A stretch of 64,000 bases of DNA from Syncephalastrum monosporum B8922. Its lineage: Eukaryota; Mucoromycota; Mucoromycetes; Mucorales; Syncephalastraceae. Below, piece by piece: positions 36,442-48,671 of the stretch (the first letter of the stretch is position 1; the number at the start of each line of letters is the position of its first letter). The position numbers and the translations under genes were made by a program. The stretch covers positions 248,001 to 312,000 of the forward strand of contig JNEN01001230.1 in the NCBI GenBank assembly GCA_000697355.1, given 5' to 3'. A model generated the notes under the pieces. It saw only the letters and a list, made by a program, of their open reading frames with translations, was not told where the DNA came from and did not search any database.

Positions 36442-37300
36442 TTATGCTTCATCACCAATCTTGGGGGCGAGATAGTATCTGACATAGCCGACGTTATCGA
36501 GCTTGTATTCCACGAGGAGGGGCACTTCGCTGGACATGTGGAGGGAGACACGGGAAGCAAGAGGAGTGGCCTTGGTGAAGTTGACGAGGTATTTGATCGA
36601 GAAGGCCATGGAGACGCTCTGCTGCAGCTCAATAACCGTAGCATCTTCTTCACTGTCAACCATGCTGTTGGCCTTGAGCGTGACGTTACCGCGTCCCACC
36701 TCTCCCTCATTGCCAAACTTGATGCCATCCTTGTTGACCTCGATCGTCACTGCATCACTCAGCACTTGCAGATCCGTCACGATTTCCTTGAAGCGGTCCG
36801 AAGACATGGTAACAACGGCATCATACGTGGTATCAGGAATACCCAGGTGCTCGCTGTCAATGTCCATCAGCTTGAGGTCATACTCACTGACCTTGTCACT
36901 GTCTATTATTGGGAGCAAAATAAAAAAATAGACGCGTTACAAAAAATTCTTTTCCCTTCCATTTCACTTGTTTTGCTATACCTTTGGACTCAAAGACCAT
37001 GGACAGGACGTCACCCTGGTCATCGGCCTTGATGGTCAGGACATCATCGGGGCGGGCGCACTTGAGGATCTTGGCGAGACTGGTGAGGTTGACACCGAGG
37101 GGCAGGTTGCGGTCGCAGCGGTAAGGATCAAATCCCTCGGCGCGCAGCAGCATCGCGACGAGAGCAACGTGCGAGTTGTCCATCGCCTGAAGCGCAATGC
37201 CTGAGTCATTGCAGTCAAAGTTGCACTCCGTCACGAGTTCCTTGACTGCCTCAAGCACGGTCTTGAGGAGCTTGGCCTGTTGCATACGAGCTTCGAGCAT
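36442..37300 (-). CDS. POL30: PCNA, DNA polymerase sliding clamp
   Basis: Two exons (intron 36981-36903) give 259 residues, the normal length. The protein starts [23 protein letters not shown], with the DNA-contacting helix [23 protein letters not shown]. The interdomain loop is [15 protein letters not shown], the surface bound by PIP-box proteins, and the end is [24 protein letters not shown]. It forms a trimeric ring in the nucleus and tethers polymerase delta and repair factors. Two ACGCGT sites lie upstream. A POLD4-like polymerase delta subunit is 12.7 kb away, though not adjacent. Confidence 0.97.
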
Positions 37301-37379
37301 CTTTACTGTGTGGGACCTATACCGAAAAGGCACGTTAGGACAGGACAGAGCGTATGGATCGGCAATGACACGTTGCAAG

Positions 37380-37385
37380 ACGCGT
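37380..37385. promoter_or_regulatory. MluI cell-cycle box (MCB), ACGCGT
   Basis: ACGCGT lies 80 bp upstream of the PCNA start. In yeasts this is the binding site of MBF (Mbp1/Swi6-type factors), which drives G1/S genes including PCNA. Confidence 0.6.
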
Positions 37386-37560
37386 CATTGCGGATAATGA
37401 GACTTGCCTGAATGTGTGAGGGTGAGATGAGAAAGAGAAGAAAGAAGAGTTTGAAAACAAAAAAAAAAGAATCGAAAAATTATTTCACCGCGTAATCGCG
37501 TCAAACACACAACACGACAAGCGCGCGCGCGCCTCTTCTCTCCCAATAGAATAGAGGAAT

Positions 37561-37566
37561 ACGCGT
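37561..37566. promoter_or_regulatory. Second MluI cell-cycle box upstream of PCNA
   Basis: A second ACGCGT lies 261 bp upstream of the PCNA start, just after a GCGCGCGCGC run at 37521-37531. Two such sites in one promoter are unlikely by chance. Confidence 0.55.
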
Positions 37567-39109
37567 CAACTCAGCCATTCTGCTTTGATGTCCCTGCAGG
37601 TACCATCCTATTGCTTTTACACTTGGCCGGTCCTATTGGGCTCAGCCAACATTACCCTTTCTCGCATCGTTCACTTGCGAACGATTACGTCCTGGTCACA
37701 TTTGTGATGGTCTGCAGAAATCAACCTTAATACAAGTTTTACCAGTGAAATCTCAGCATGACCTATTAATCATTGTTAGAACAGAAGCATCATTTACATA
37801 CTAACTGTCCACGCAATGCACTCTATAGTTTAGCACTGATCCACATGCCACTGTAGCGAGCGTCCACTCCGTCTCTTTTCGTCGTTCACTCGGTTCTTGG
37901 TGGTTTTTGCAGTGATGAGCCATCATAAAACCTTCAGTATTCTAATAGCCGAAAAGGATCCCGCGTATATAAGGTCCAGGAGGTATGTGTATACGTGAGA
38001 GTAATATTCTCATTTTCCAGAGTCATTGGGGGCTCTGTGTCTGCGAACGTTCTTCTCGCTGTTCCTGCTGGGTGTCATACATATGCGCCATATGCCTTAC
38101 ACAAACACCATGACTGTATGTAGGTAATACATGTATGCAGTCACTTGTGTAGGTGAAGCCAGGGGCCCTGCGTCCACGGTGGGATTGGTATTGATGTATT
38201 TATGTACCCCACTAGTAACTTTACTGCATTGCACTGCATTGGCAGTCTCACTATTCAGGAGGTATGGGATGGTCTGCAAACACCACTCTGATGGCTATTA
38301 TCTATGTAACTGGATGTTACTGCAGAATTCACAAAACACATTCTTTGAAGACCCATCTGCTTGAGTACCTAGAGTATAAGAGTAAAGCATGTTTAGCACA
38401 TTGCAGTATTGAGATGCATGGACCATCCTACGACCTATGCCTGAACAAAGAGACTGTAGTATAATTGTGAAGCAGGCACTCTCCTTGGTTTAAGAGCATC
38501 ATCCTGTCTGCCCCTGGATGAGCCTTCTTGCAATGTGTACGTGAGTGCTTTTTATCCCTCAAAGTCCCTCATGGCTCGTGCGAGTTTTCGCTGCTTGCCA
38601 TATAACTGGGGCACTGATAATCTGATGAGGGCCTTTTTTTTTTCCGGCGAGATTAAATGCAGCGGGCTTTGCAAATTATATCATGTTCTAGGACTGACAG
38701 CTGCATTGATTACTACGCGTTCTATGTTTTACGTATATAGGCATATAGCCTTGCAACGAAACAGAGAAAAACAGTGGAAGTGAGGTTTCTAAAAACTACA
38801 GACGTATAAGTATATGACGCTGTGATAAAAAATGAGATTGTTTGATCGAACATATACAGTAGATATGGAAGCCAGATAGGGAAATTCGAGTGTGTGACAT
38901 TTGGACCTTTTTCTCTTGTTTCCGCTTGCTTCGCTGTGTTTTCTTTCACTTTTACATTCACGTATTAGAACCCTTTTTGACCTGCCTGACCTGACCTGAC
39001 CTGAGCAGTTCTGACACGCGTGTCTCCCTTCCCTGCCCCCCTTCTTTGTTCTTCTTTTTGCTCCGCTTCTCCCCTTCTTTCTCGACTTCACTCGACAACA
39101 ACTCGGGTC
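37567..39109. other. Intergenic region between PCNA and MVP1
   Basis: About 1.5 kb without a gene. Just before MVP1 there are four CTGAC(C) units at 38978-39003 and a perfect 12-bp palindrome GACACGCGTGTC at 39013-39024 containing ACGCGT. A pyrimidine-rich leader then runs to the ATG at 39110. Confidence 0.5.
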
Positions 39110-41672
39110 ATGATCAACGACGACGAGGACGTACTCGGCCGGGGATTCCTCGACCCTGATTCGTCTCGGTTTATGCTCGACAGCTCGTCCTCGACCGCCA
39201 TCAATCGGTCACTTTCTATGCCTCTTTATGCCTCACAGATGGGTGTCGATGCCAATCCGTGGAACACAGACCCGCAATTCGAGCCTGTGTCCGACATCAA
39301 CCAAGACATGGCCACGCACACCGCTGTCGACGACGCTATACTCGGAGAAGAATTGACTGCGGCCAGTGTATTGGGTAAACTTTTTTGTTTATTTACCAGC
39401 TTGAATGATAAGCGCATGACACATCTCCCCTCTCTCATTTTTCTACAGTGGGCATCGATTTACCCGACATTTACGATACCGCCTACATACGTGCACGTCC
39501 CATTGGTGAGCGTGTCAGCCTCGAGTCGCTCGAGTCCATCATTCACTTGGCTGAATTGCCGCCAAGTGTATCCCAAGAGGTGAGTTCTTGGCCAGCGGCT
39601 GGGAAAACCGAAGCTTACGCACACATGACACCGCATCCCAGATTATCAACATGGTTGTACCTGCCGGAGCGCTCTATGTCACCCACAATGAGTTCAACAC
39701 TGCCGTGGCGCTCGTAGCCTGCGCGCAAAAGAATATGGGTAAAGTGCACCTCATACACCCTCCGCCCCACACCACACTCACAATTGCCCCACTCTAGACG
39801 TATCATTACAAACCGTCTATCAACATCGCAACGGTAAGCAACGAGCTCGGAGACGATGGAAGGGATCGGGCACGCCGCGGACAGTCAAAACTTAATACCA
39901 CGTGTATGCTAATGAGCTGGGCAATGATACACAACGACCCATATTACAGATCTGCCTTCGCCCGTGCTGCTTCATCTCGATCGCGTCCAGTTTAAAAAGA
40001 CCGAGAGCCAGATGCATCCTGACGAGATCAAAAGCCAACCTCTCGAAGACCCATGGTCAATGCCCAATGGGGTTGACCGTAATGCAAAGGACCTCCGGTC
40101 CGCCCCCTCGAGTACGACAAACGGTAATGCACGACCCAAGTTGACTTTGAATGGTGCTCCTACCGCACGTTCCCGCAGTATGGAGAACACGACCCAAGTT
40201 GACAGCGCACGCACCTCCCTCGACGATACCGTGAAACAGCCTGTGCTACTGTCAAACGGCACCGAAAGTTACCAATGGTTCCTGGATTTAGATCTTGTCA
40301 CAGTCACAACCGCTCCTGAAAAGGAAGGTTTCATTTTTAAGCACGTCAACTATGTGGTCGAAAGCCAGCAGCGCAACTCCAAAGTCCTCAGACGATACAG
40401 TGATTTCTACTGGTTGTGGGAGACCCTTTTGAAGCGATACCCGATGCGCGTCATTCCCAATCTGCCACCCAAAAAACTCGGCGGAAGTAAGCCTCAAAAT
40501 CTTGTGTCAATCTCATGTCTGAAAATCGGGTCACTCATGTTGCACATGCATATACACACATTATAGAGGACGACTCTTTCCTTGAGAAACGGCAAAAGGG
40601 CCTGGCACGGTTTATCAATTCCGTTGTACGACACCCCACTCTGAAGTGCGACCAGGTCGTAGTGACGTTTCTGACAGAACCCTCCGTAAGTGTCATACAC
40701 TTTTTGTATATTTGTTTATCGTTTTTCATGTGTCACTCATAAACAAAAAAAAAAACAGGAGCTACTGGCATGGCGGCGAGCGAATCCGCCAAACACAGAT
40801 GATGAGTTTGTCCGCACCATGCCGCCCATCCACGACATGGAAATCTGTATACCCCCGGACCTGGACGTCCGCCTGGAAAAGCTCAAGGAGACATTGCTAT
40901 CCCGCATCGAACATTATCAAGGCATGTGCACGACCCTGGAACGCCTTATACGGGTCAATGAGGTACAAAGTCGTGAATTCGTTCGCTACAGTATCGTGCT
41001 CAAGTGAGTATTCTTGAAAAATCAAACGAGATTAATATTGACTGTCTTCTTTCTGACAGCGGCATGAGTGAGCTGGAACAGTCGTGTTATGTACCAGACT
41101 GTGGGTCATGTCAGCACGTCGTGCGGGGTTACGAAGCAGTGGCAAAACACATGCAGCGCACGGGCACAATCCTCGACGACCATACCGCCGTCTCAAGCAA
41201 TGGTGTGCTCGAGAACTTGAAGCGCCAGCGCGATCTCTTCATCTCCTTCAAAGAAATGCTCGAACGCAAAGAGAAACTTGCTACGAACCAAATTGATACG
41301 CTTTCCAAGAAAGTGAGTGCTAACCAGACCAAGGTCAACCAGCATCGTGGTGTACCCGGCCTCGAAGCGGAGGTAGAGCGACTGGACCTTGCTATTGAAA
41401 CGGTACGTGCGGCGCAAGATAGAGAATTTTTATAACTCACACTGCTCCAGGATTCGTCTAAAGTTGCCTATCAGCAGCAACGTGATACCCATATTCGCTA
41501 CTGCTTAGCTACGGAATTGTCATACATCCACAAACAGCAAGCATTCATATCCTTAATGTATCAAAATTACGTACATGAGCAACTCAAGACCACGCGGCAG
41601 TTAAGTGATAACTGGAAGGTGCTTCAAGTCCTGGCCTGCGAGATGCCGGTTGAACCAGAAGAATTCAAGTAA
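39110..41672 (+). CDS. MVP1: Sorting nexin Mvp1/SNX8-like (PX-BAR)
   Basis: Nine exons give 664 residues. Introns are 39375-39448, 39580-39641, 39739-39797, 39834-39949, 40487-40566, 40686-40758, 41004-41059 and 41403-41450; one exon is only 36 nt. The N-terminal third is acidic with an EH-like helical part (THNEFNTAVALVACAQ). The PX domain contains FKHVNYVVES, RRYSDFYWLWE (phosphoinositide-binding Arg), LPPKKLGG and FLEKRQKGLARFIN. The C-terminal half is a BAR-type coiled coil. Mvp1/SNX8 binds PI3P on endosomes and drives tubule formation and recycling. The order and the RRYSDF motif fix the family. Confidence 0.92.
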
Positions 41673-42845
41673 AACACAAAACAAAAACAAAAAAGAAAAG
41701 AGAAAACACGAGGTACAGCAGAAGCCAACCTGTTCGTCTTTTCTGTATTCCCTTTCATATTTTTCTCTTCAACCATTTTAAATCATATACCATACCACTT
41801 TCACGATGACAACGAGACAATCAATCCTTTTCTTCTTTTATCCTTTAACCTCCGTCGCGCGCATCCTCCCAATATCATTCAATAAAAGCTGAAGCACAGC
41901 AAAACAACACTCACGTATCATGCGATAAAAATTGCGGTAGGGGGGAGGCAAGCGTTTCTTAAAATATCTATGATTCTTGTTTACCAATGTCAAATACGCC
42001 TTTAAAAGAGTCTCTTTGATTCTTTGTTGTGACCGATGCTAAAGTAGCTGATTTTTCTTGGCGATGTTTCTTTAAAGTTTTGTTTGCATGGATCAGCATC
42101 ATGGATGCATGGCAATAAGCATGGATGTAATGGCTCTCTCCATAGACATGGATGGTGGACAACGCAGTCAAAACGTGATAAAGTTCTATGTTATAAGCTT
42201 CAACAAGCTTTTATCAAATATAATCACACGCTCTCACATCCTTGGGCCCCTACGTCTTTATAAATCTGAATGGAGAAGGGAGTGGGATTGGGCCGGGGGC
42301 AGAGGTTCTAAGTGGACACATGCAGAAAATAGTTGAATGAAGTAGGCAATCAAACTATGAGTGGCAGTAGCTCACTAGCGCGTGTATCTGGCTGTAAAAT
42401 AAAATGAATTGGTACGAGTATTAGCGAAAAAGAAGACGTAAGGAAACAATGAAAACGTTACGAGAGCTGTTTTATTTCTAGATATGCGAGTACAAGGAGC
42501 GCGCTTCGCAGCCAACCTTGAGCTCCCTGTCCCCGAAAACGCCCTACCTCCTATCAGGACGCCACCGTCTCCTATATGCAAAGCTATCAGCGACCATCAT
42601 CATGCAAGGCTACGCATACGACAGAAGCACTCATATGATATTGCTCCCTGCATGCATAACACGTTTGATGCTATATAAAGAGAACCAAGGTTGATTTATC
42701 ACGCTCCTTCCCTCTTTCTTCTTTTTTTTTTTTTCTTTTACTGCCCCGTTTAAAACCTAGGTACACCGCATATGAAATCTCAGTATACTCGACGTTCTCC
42801 TTGTTTACTGATATATTCACTTCTCTTGCCAGTCTTGCATTCATA
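41673..42845. other. Intergenic region upstream of the defensin-like gene
   Basis: About 1.2 kb. No gene is supported. A TATA-like TATAAAG lies at 42674-42680, and a run of about 13 T at 42722-42734. The latter half should hold the promoter of the small secreted peptide at 42846. Confidence 0.5.
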
Positions 42846-43037
42846 ATGCGCTTTTCTTCAACGACTGCTGTTTTTGCCACTTTGGCGATCATCGCCGTAT
42901 TTCAGTCAGCCCAGGCTCAGGCTTACAGATGCACTCAGCACGAAGAGTGTAACGAAGACTGCAGCGAACAGTACGCTTACGTGGGCTCCTGCTCGACCGA
43001 CGGCCGGTGTGTCTGTGTCCCCGCAAAGTACAAATAA
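42846..43037 (+). CDS. Small secreted cysteine-rich peptide, defensin-like (CS-alpha-beta pattern)
   Basis: A single exon gives 63 residues. A classic signal peptide (residues 1-24, TTAVFATLAIIAVFQSAQA) precedes a mature part of about 39 residues. It has exactly six cysteines spaced C-x5-C-x3-C-x9-C-x5-C-x1-C. The CxxxC and CxC steps are the hallmark of the cysteine-stabilised alpha-beta fold of defensins and related peptides. The mature peptide is acidic near its start and only weakly basic at its end, unlike strongly cationic antimicrobial defensins. Its role could be antimicrobial, ion-channel-directed or signalling; the sequence does not decide. No propeptide is visible between signal and mature parts. 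A TATA-like box is 170 bp upstream. Confidence 0.7.
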   Translation: MRFSSTTAVFATLAIIAVFQSAQAQAYRCTQHEECNEDCSEQYAYVGSCSTDGRCVCVPAKYK

Positions 43038-43951
43038 TACCTTGAACATGCATCACTAAAAAAAATCTACTGCCACAGTACATAACCTGTTATGTCACCT
43101 CCTCTCCTTCATGTACATGTCTTACAGTTGCGTATATAATAGTATATATGTGGCCATCATATAGTGTGTATCTTCACAACGTACTCCTACATAAACCTTG
43201 GCGATCTTGGTTAACGACTCGGCCCCCCCATGTAGGCAAAGCATATGATTCAGCGAATGATTATATGATTATACTATGTGACGCTTCTATCCTATAAAGT
43301 ATTCTCGAGAGCCTATCTATGAGCGTTCCATGGATAGCAAGTCTATCCGCTGGCTAATAGAAAAGGGCCATATAGTACACGACCTTCATATGTGCATGTA
43401 TACAAAATTAAACAGGAGGGACTATAGAAATCAAACGGCACATAGACAAGGGTAGACCGAGTTAAAGGAGAAACAACACTTCGCTCTCGTTGAAACGATT
43501 AGGACCGTTATGGTGATCCCTCTGTGCAGTATCTTCTGAATCTTTCCATGAGCTGTGCATTGCATCATTCTATTTACCATCACACCCTTTAACAGCACCG
43601 ACTCTGCACTTACTGAAGTAAGCGTATCAGTGATCTTGTTTAATATACAAAGAGCGCCTGAAATCTCTATCAGCAACAATCGTAGCATTGGTGACTGATT
43701 TCAGAAGTACGAGGGACACTCGACCGCCTCAGTTGACCGTCTTGAGTGCACTGGCTAGCCCGCATAAGGCACAACATTAGGGCACAAAACACGTATAGAT
43801 AGGCGCCAAGGTAAGGCAACTCGGGCCTACAGAATCGTATAGTTCTTAAACTTGTGTAATACAATAATGTATCAATGGCTTCTGCATTAAGATGGGTTTC
43901 CCTTCCTGGAATTTTGTGCTTTTGGAACATCTCTTTTGATTACCGCCAGCT
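43038..43951. other. Intergenic region, no gene seen
   Basis: About 0.9 kb between the peptide gene and EXO70. Open frames are short and unrelated to known families. It is AT-rich with several ATATAT steps near 43130-43150. Confidence 0.5.
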
Positions 43952-46178
43952 ATGCAAAGGTATCAACCGTGACAGCTCTACCTATATAGTGTCTTCCAAC
44001 CTTCATTGACTGACATTTTTACTGTTCTAGCGGCACCACTGTGAGTCGTCTGGATGATGACACAAACGAACTCGAGCACCTAAAGAAACAGCTGTCGCGG
44101 ATGGACGGATTGTCTGACAAGCTGGTAATTCTTTGAAGCAGTACTCCATGCACAGAGCCATGCTTTGTTTACATCCTTGCTATAGATTGGCATCCTTGAC
44201 AGCTTTGATGGGCGACTGGTCTCGCTTGAAGCATCTATCCGCCCGATCCACAAATCCACACAGAACCTCACGCGTTTAGCGACCAGTACGGCATAACTAT
44301 GACAACCTAAGGCCACGCTCACACGCCAAATCATGAATGATATAGACATTGATCGGACGCTGGATGCTACGGACAATATTGTCAACTGTCTCAACCTGCC
44401 AAGCAAAGAGGAGGCCTTCATTCTCAAAGGCCCTGACGAGAACAACGTCCTACCTTATCTTCATACGATGGGCGCCCTCAAGGATGCAGTCGACACAGTC
44501 GAGAAGAGCCAGCTCCGATCATGCGAGAAAACAGTCAATCAAATGAAGCAGCTCCTCAAGGCAGGCATGTTGCACCTCGAATCGCTTTTCCGTAAATGGC
44601 TTTCTTCTGTTAGCAACCCTGTCGATCCGAACGAGATTTTGGACAGTGATAATCTGGGTAAATCAAGCTACTTTCCCCTTCATTAGAGTAATTAACATCC
44701 GTTTGTTAATAGAGCCTACCGGAGCTTCAGGGTCGCTTAAACAGCTCTCGCAGCTATCGACGTATATCGCTGCCTCAGAGCAAGAGATCGGGTATTCTGT
44801 GGATTTCACCAAACCTTACATCGAAATCCGTTCACAGTACCTTCTCAAATCGCTTCACCCACTCTCTCAAGCTGTGCAAGCCTCCGAGCGCCACCAGGGC
44901 TCCAGCTCCTATGAAAAGGGCTCAAGTGAACTGCTGCGCTACATGGAGTGCGTTGCTCGTATGCTGCAAGCCGAACAAGAATTCGCAGCCAAGATCCTCA
45001 GTAATGCTACCCAGCGCGCGGCTGCCCTCCGGGGCAGCATTGTGCCTGCCATGAATGAGTTTGTCACCGCCGGTCGTCAGGTCAATGCGCTCGCGAAGCG
45101 ACTCGGTTTTTACGATGCTGTCTTTGTTCTCGATATCCTTGAAAAATACGAACGCGACTGTGCCCATATAATGCAGCAGCTCAGCAAAGACATGGATGTC
45201 AACGAGTGTACCGACATGATAGGCGCCTTTAAAACCACCACATTGCGCAATTTCTACGAGTTTATGGAAGACATCAAGGGAAAGAAAGAGAACAATGCAT
45301 TTATGAACCTCAGCAATGACGGTACGGTCCATGAGACCACCAGTAATGTAAGGCACACGCACCATCTTGCAACGTAGCGACTGACCCGTAGCATGACAGA
45401 CCCTAAACTATCTCAAGCGCTTGTACCTGTGGCGCGACACTGTCGAACCGCTGTTGCTTGCCATCGGTGAAGGAGGGTGGAACCACGCTGTCACGTACGC
45501 CAACTTCCCTGACCGGGGCTATGGTGAATCCCCGCAGGGCACGGCCCTTATCAAGAGCTTCTTCGCCGATGCTCTCAACCAGCTCACCATCTCTTTGCAG
45601 ACCCGCTCGCGTGGCTACAAAAAACCCGCACTCGCCACTGTCTTCCTGCTCAACAATTACAACCATATTTTACGCCAGATCCGGTCACCACCTCTGAGCG
45701 GCGTTTTTGATGACAGTTCGGAGATGCAGTTTAGCAAGCTTGTGAAGAAGCAGCTCGATGCCTATCAGGAATCCTGGAAGCCTTGTGTTGAGAACCTCAT
45801 GGATGTCACCTATGTCCGTGGCGGTGCGATCAAGAACTCGCTGGGAAGCGGTGAGCGTCAAGTTGTCAAGGAGCGGTTCAAGAACTTCAACACCGAGTTC
45901 GACGAGATTTGGCGCGCCCAGACGACCTATGCTGTGCCTGATCCTGAACTTCGTGCTCAGGTCATCCGTGACGTAAAGAACGTCTTGGTGCCCATGTATG
46001 GTCGCTTCTTGGACAAGTAAGTAGCGACTATTGAGAAAAAGGAATGGGCGTCCTAACACACATGGGGCTTGATAGGTACCAAAGCACCGAATTTACCAAA
46101 AACCCGGCCAAGTACATAAAGTACGACAAGGACAAACTGGACAAAATGATCGGCCATTTATTCGAGCCCACCGCATAA
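43952..46178 (+). CDS. EXO70: Exocyst complex subunit Exo70
   Basis: Seven exons give 622 residues. Introns are 43960-44030, 44125-44185, 44286-44345, 44658-44712, 45348-45399 and 46017-46075. The first exon encodes only MQ plus two bases. The N-terminus has a coiled coil (DDDTNELEHLKKQLSRMD). Exo70 landmarks follow: LVSLEASIRPIHKST, ATDNI, the helical-bundle core, and a C-terminal domain with LFLLNNYNHILRQ-type and FTKNPAKYIKY segments ending in EPTA. Exo70 binds PI(4,5)P2 and Rho GTPases at the plasma membrane and tethers secretory vesicles at growing hyphal tips. Length and order are normal. Intron 3 was placed where it restores the ATNIDRTL stretch. Confidence 0.95.
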
Positions 46179-46192
46179 TTATTTCTACTGTA

Positions 46193-48493
46193 TCACACCT
46201 TTTCTCCTGTCAACCGCAATTCGAGTACGTCACCCGCTGCCACGTCTTCATACCACCAACAGAGAACCCAATAATGCTCATTAACCGTCTGGGCCTGCCA
46301 GCGTCCGCCAGAGACTTCAACATTGGGCGTCGGGAAATGTATGGAAGGGACATAAATCTCGGTCGGGTGAGTGTTGGGTTTATCCTCAGTTTGTACGCGA
46401 TACACGTAGCTCGCACGTTCGGAACGGGTGGGCGATTGGAACTGAATCTCGTAGGGGATGCCGACTGTTGCATGTGGATGGGGTCGATGCAGTGAGAGGA
46501 TATCGCGTGCGTTTGGGCTTGCGCTGATTCTGGGAGGCAAAAGCATTTCTCCCTTCTTGTCTTGCTCAGAGAGGGCGAGGGTGGATGCACTGCTGCTGGC
46601 ATCATCCAGCTTCATTTGCTTGCCTGCATTTTTTTCTTGCCAGATGGATAAATCTTCGCCATTCCAGAGGTCGCCCCACCCAGGGAGATTGTCGGGTACG
46701 TAGTTCCACAGGGCATAGTTGGCCAAGTTGCGCTCTACGGCATTGATACTCGCGTCCATGGCCCGGTTCTGCGGCGCGTTAGGCACATACAGGTCGGCCG
46801 GTGCCTCGTCGGTGACGGCACTGTAAAAGAAGGATGCGCACCACGCCCACAGACGCGAGAGAGCGTTGGATTTGGCGGGCTCGAGATCATAGGGGATACC
46901 AATCTCACCGAGGATACATGGGAAGTTGCCGATCGTGTGCTGGCCCTCGTTCTTGACTGTTTCGAGTTGGTCAGCAAAGCAGCCGCGAATCGCTTTTTCG
47001 CCAACGCGGAGGGCGCGCAGAAATCGGAGCGGACCCGTGCCATACTTGCCCCGCTGTAGATTGATATAGTCGATATTGTAACTGCACCACTTCTTCTTGA
47101 CCAGCGTCAACCCGTCATACCAATGTGGTGCATAGCACAGGTTGGACTGAAGGTCGGGCGGCATGACTGGCGGCGTCTCCAATATGGGTGGCTGAACAAA
47201 CAGGATGGCGTTCGGGTGATGCGTGCGAATCATGGTAATATAGTCGCGGATAAATGAGAGCCAGTATGCCGAGTAGTCACCATCCGCGAAATACTCCGGC
47301 TGCAGCACTGCATCCTCGCCATCCCACACGCCGTGGTGGGCCCAGATGCAGCCGGCCGGCCATGCGCGGTTCCAGCCAAAGACAGCATCGGCTTCGGCGA
47401 GTGCGTCTGCGGAGAGCCATGCCGAGGCCCCCTTGGGATCCAAAAGAACTGTTTTGTCCTTGCTGGGTCCACGCCACGTAAACACCCAGTTTTCTACTTT
47501 GGTGGGTAATCCCATGCCGAGACGCATGCCCTCGAACGCCGTCGGCATCAGTCCTTTCTTGAATGCCAGGTCATCATCCGGGAGCTTTGTGATGTTTTGC
47601 ATGCCCACATAGCCCTGGCCAGGCTCATTCATGGTATCGTAGCCCAAGACAACGGTGTCGTGCAAGTCATTTTCTCGGATGCGGCGGCCGAGCTCGCTGA
47701 AAGCGGCCAGATAATGCGACTGGAGATAGTCCTGGACATGTTGACCGTTGACGATGCATTTGGGAGCGTATTTTCTTCCGGCAAAAAAAAGGGTGAACAA
47801 GGTCGCAGCCGCGAGCTTCTGGTAGTTTGTGTTCCATATCATCTTGGGGAAGTCGGCTGGGTGGGGATAGAGATTATGAACGACGGCGGCCTGGGTAGCA
47901 TTGAATTGCAGTGGGTCCAAACCGGCGAGGGTATGTGTCCATCCAGGATGGCCTGATCCACCGCACTGCCGGGACCACTGACAGACGGGTAGAATACGCA
48001 TTGCAAGTCATGTGAGTATATGCATTCCCCAGTTTCATTCCATGCGCCCTTACAGTATCCTGATGTGGATCGATAAATACTCTGAGTTTGTGTCGCTTGC
48101 ATTTCTCCAGAATCTGGATAACATAATCCAAGTATCGCGTATCATAGATACCACTACAAAAGGGAAAACGAAAGGACATAAGCACACACTCTGGTATCAG
48201 ACAGCTGTCGTGGTCACGCACGGGCCTTCGTGCTCGATAGCTTCCCACGTAACCAGGAAACGAAACAAGTTGAAGCCGTGGTTGACAAGCCGATCCAAAT
48301 GGTCGTCGGCTTCTTCGATTGGGAATGGCCGTCCGACAAAGTTGACTTTTCGATCGTAATCAACCCAGAAACCATTCCGTTCGTGGGAGGGCACACCAAC
48401 CGGAAGCTTTGTGCCGCCGCCCACGTTGATACCACGAAAGAGCACCACTCGCTCTGTTTCTTTATCGACAAACCACGGCCCAGCCACTTGCAT
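46193..48493 (-). CDS. GH5 endoglycoceramidase-related beta-glucosidase (EGCrP/sterylglucosidase-like)
   Basis: Three exons (introns 48221-48154 and 48053-47978) give 718 residues. After a short start without signal peptide come RGINVGGGTKLP, FLVTWEAIEHEGP, FIDPHQDTWSR and HPGWT. The acid/base glutamate is in GYDTMNEPG and the nucleophile in CILGEIGIPYD. A beta-rich C-terminal domain completes it. This fits the fungal cytosolic EGCase-related proteins EGCrP1/EGCrP2 (Egh1), which remove glucose from glucosylceramide or sterylglucoside. Which of the two substrates applies cannot be told. It is convergent with EXO70, with only 14 bp between the stop codons. Confidence 0.9.
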
Positions 48494-48671
48494 GTTTTTC
48501 TTTTGTTGTCGTTGAGAAAGCGGAGAGGAAGAACGAGGAAAAAAGGGGTGTGCTGGAGAAGGGAGTGTGAAGTAAGATGGATGAAAGAACTGCCTTAAAG
48601 CGTAAGAGAAAAGCGGGAAGAAAATATCGAGGGCGCGCAATGCAAGCTAATCCAATCAGTCTCGATCGACT

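Noticed and set aside
44286..44312. A 26-bp intron in EXO70
   Set aside because: It would leave the wrong phase. A 60-bp intron ending at 44345 restores the conserved sequence and frame.
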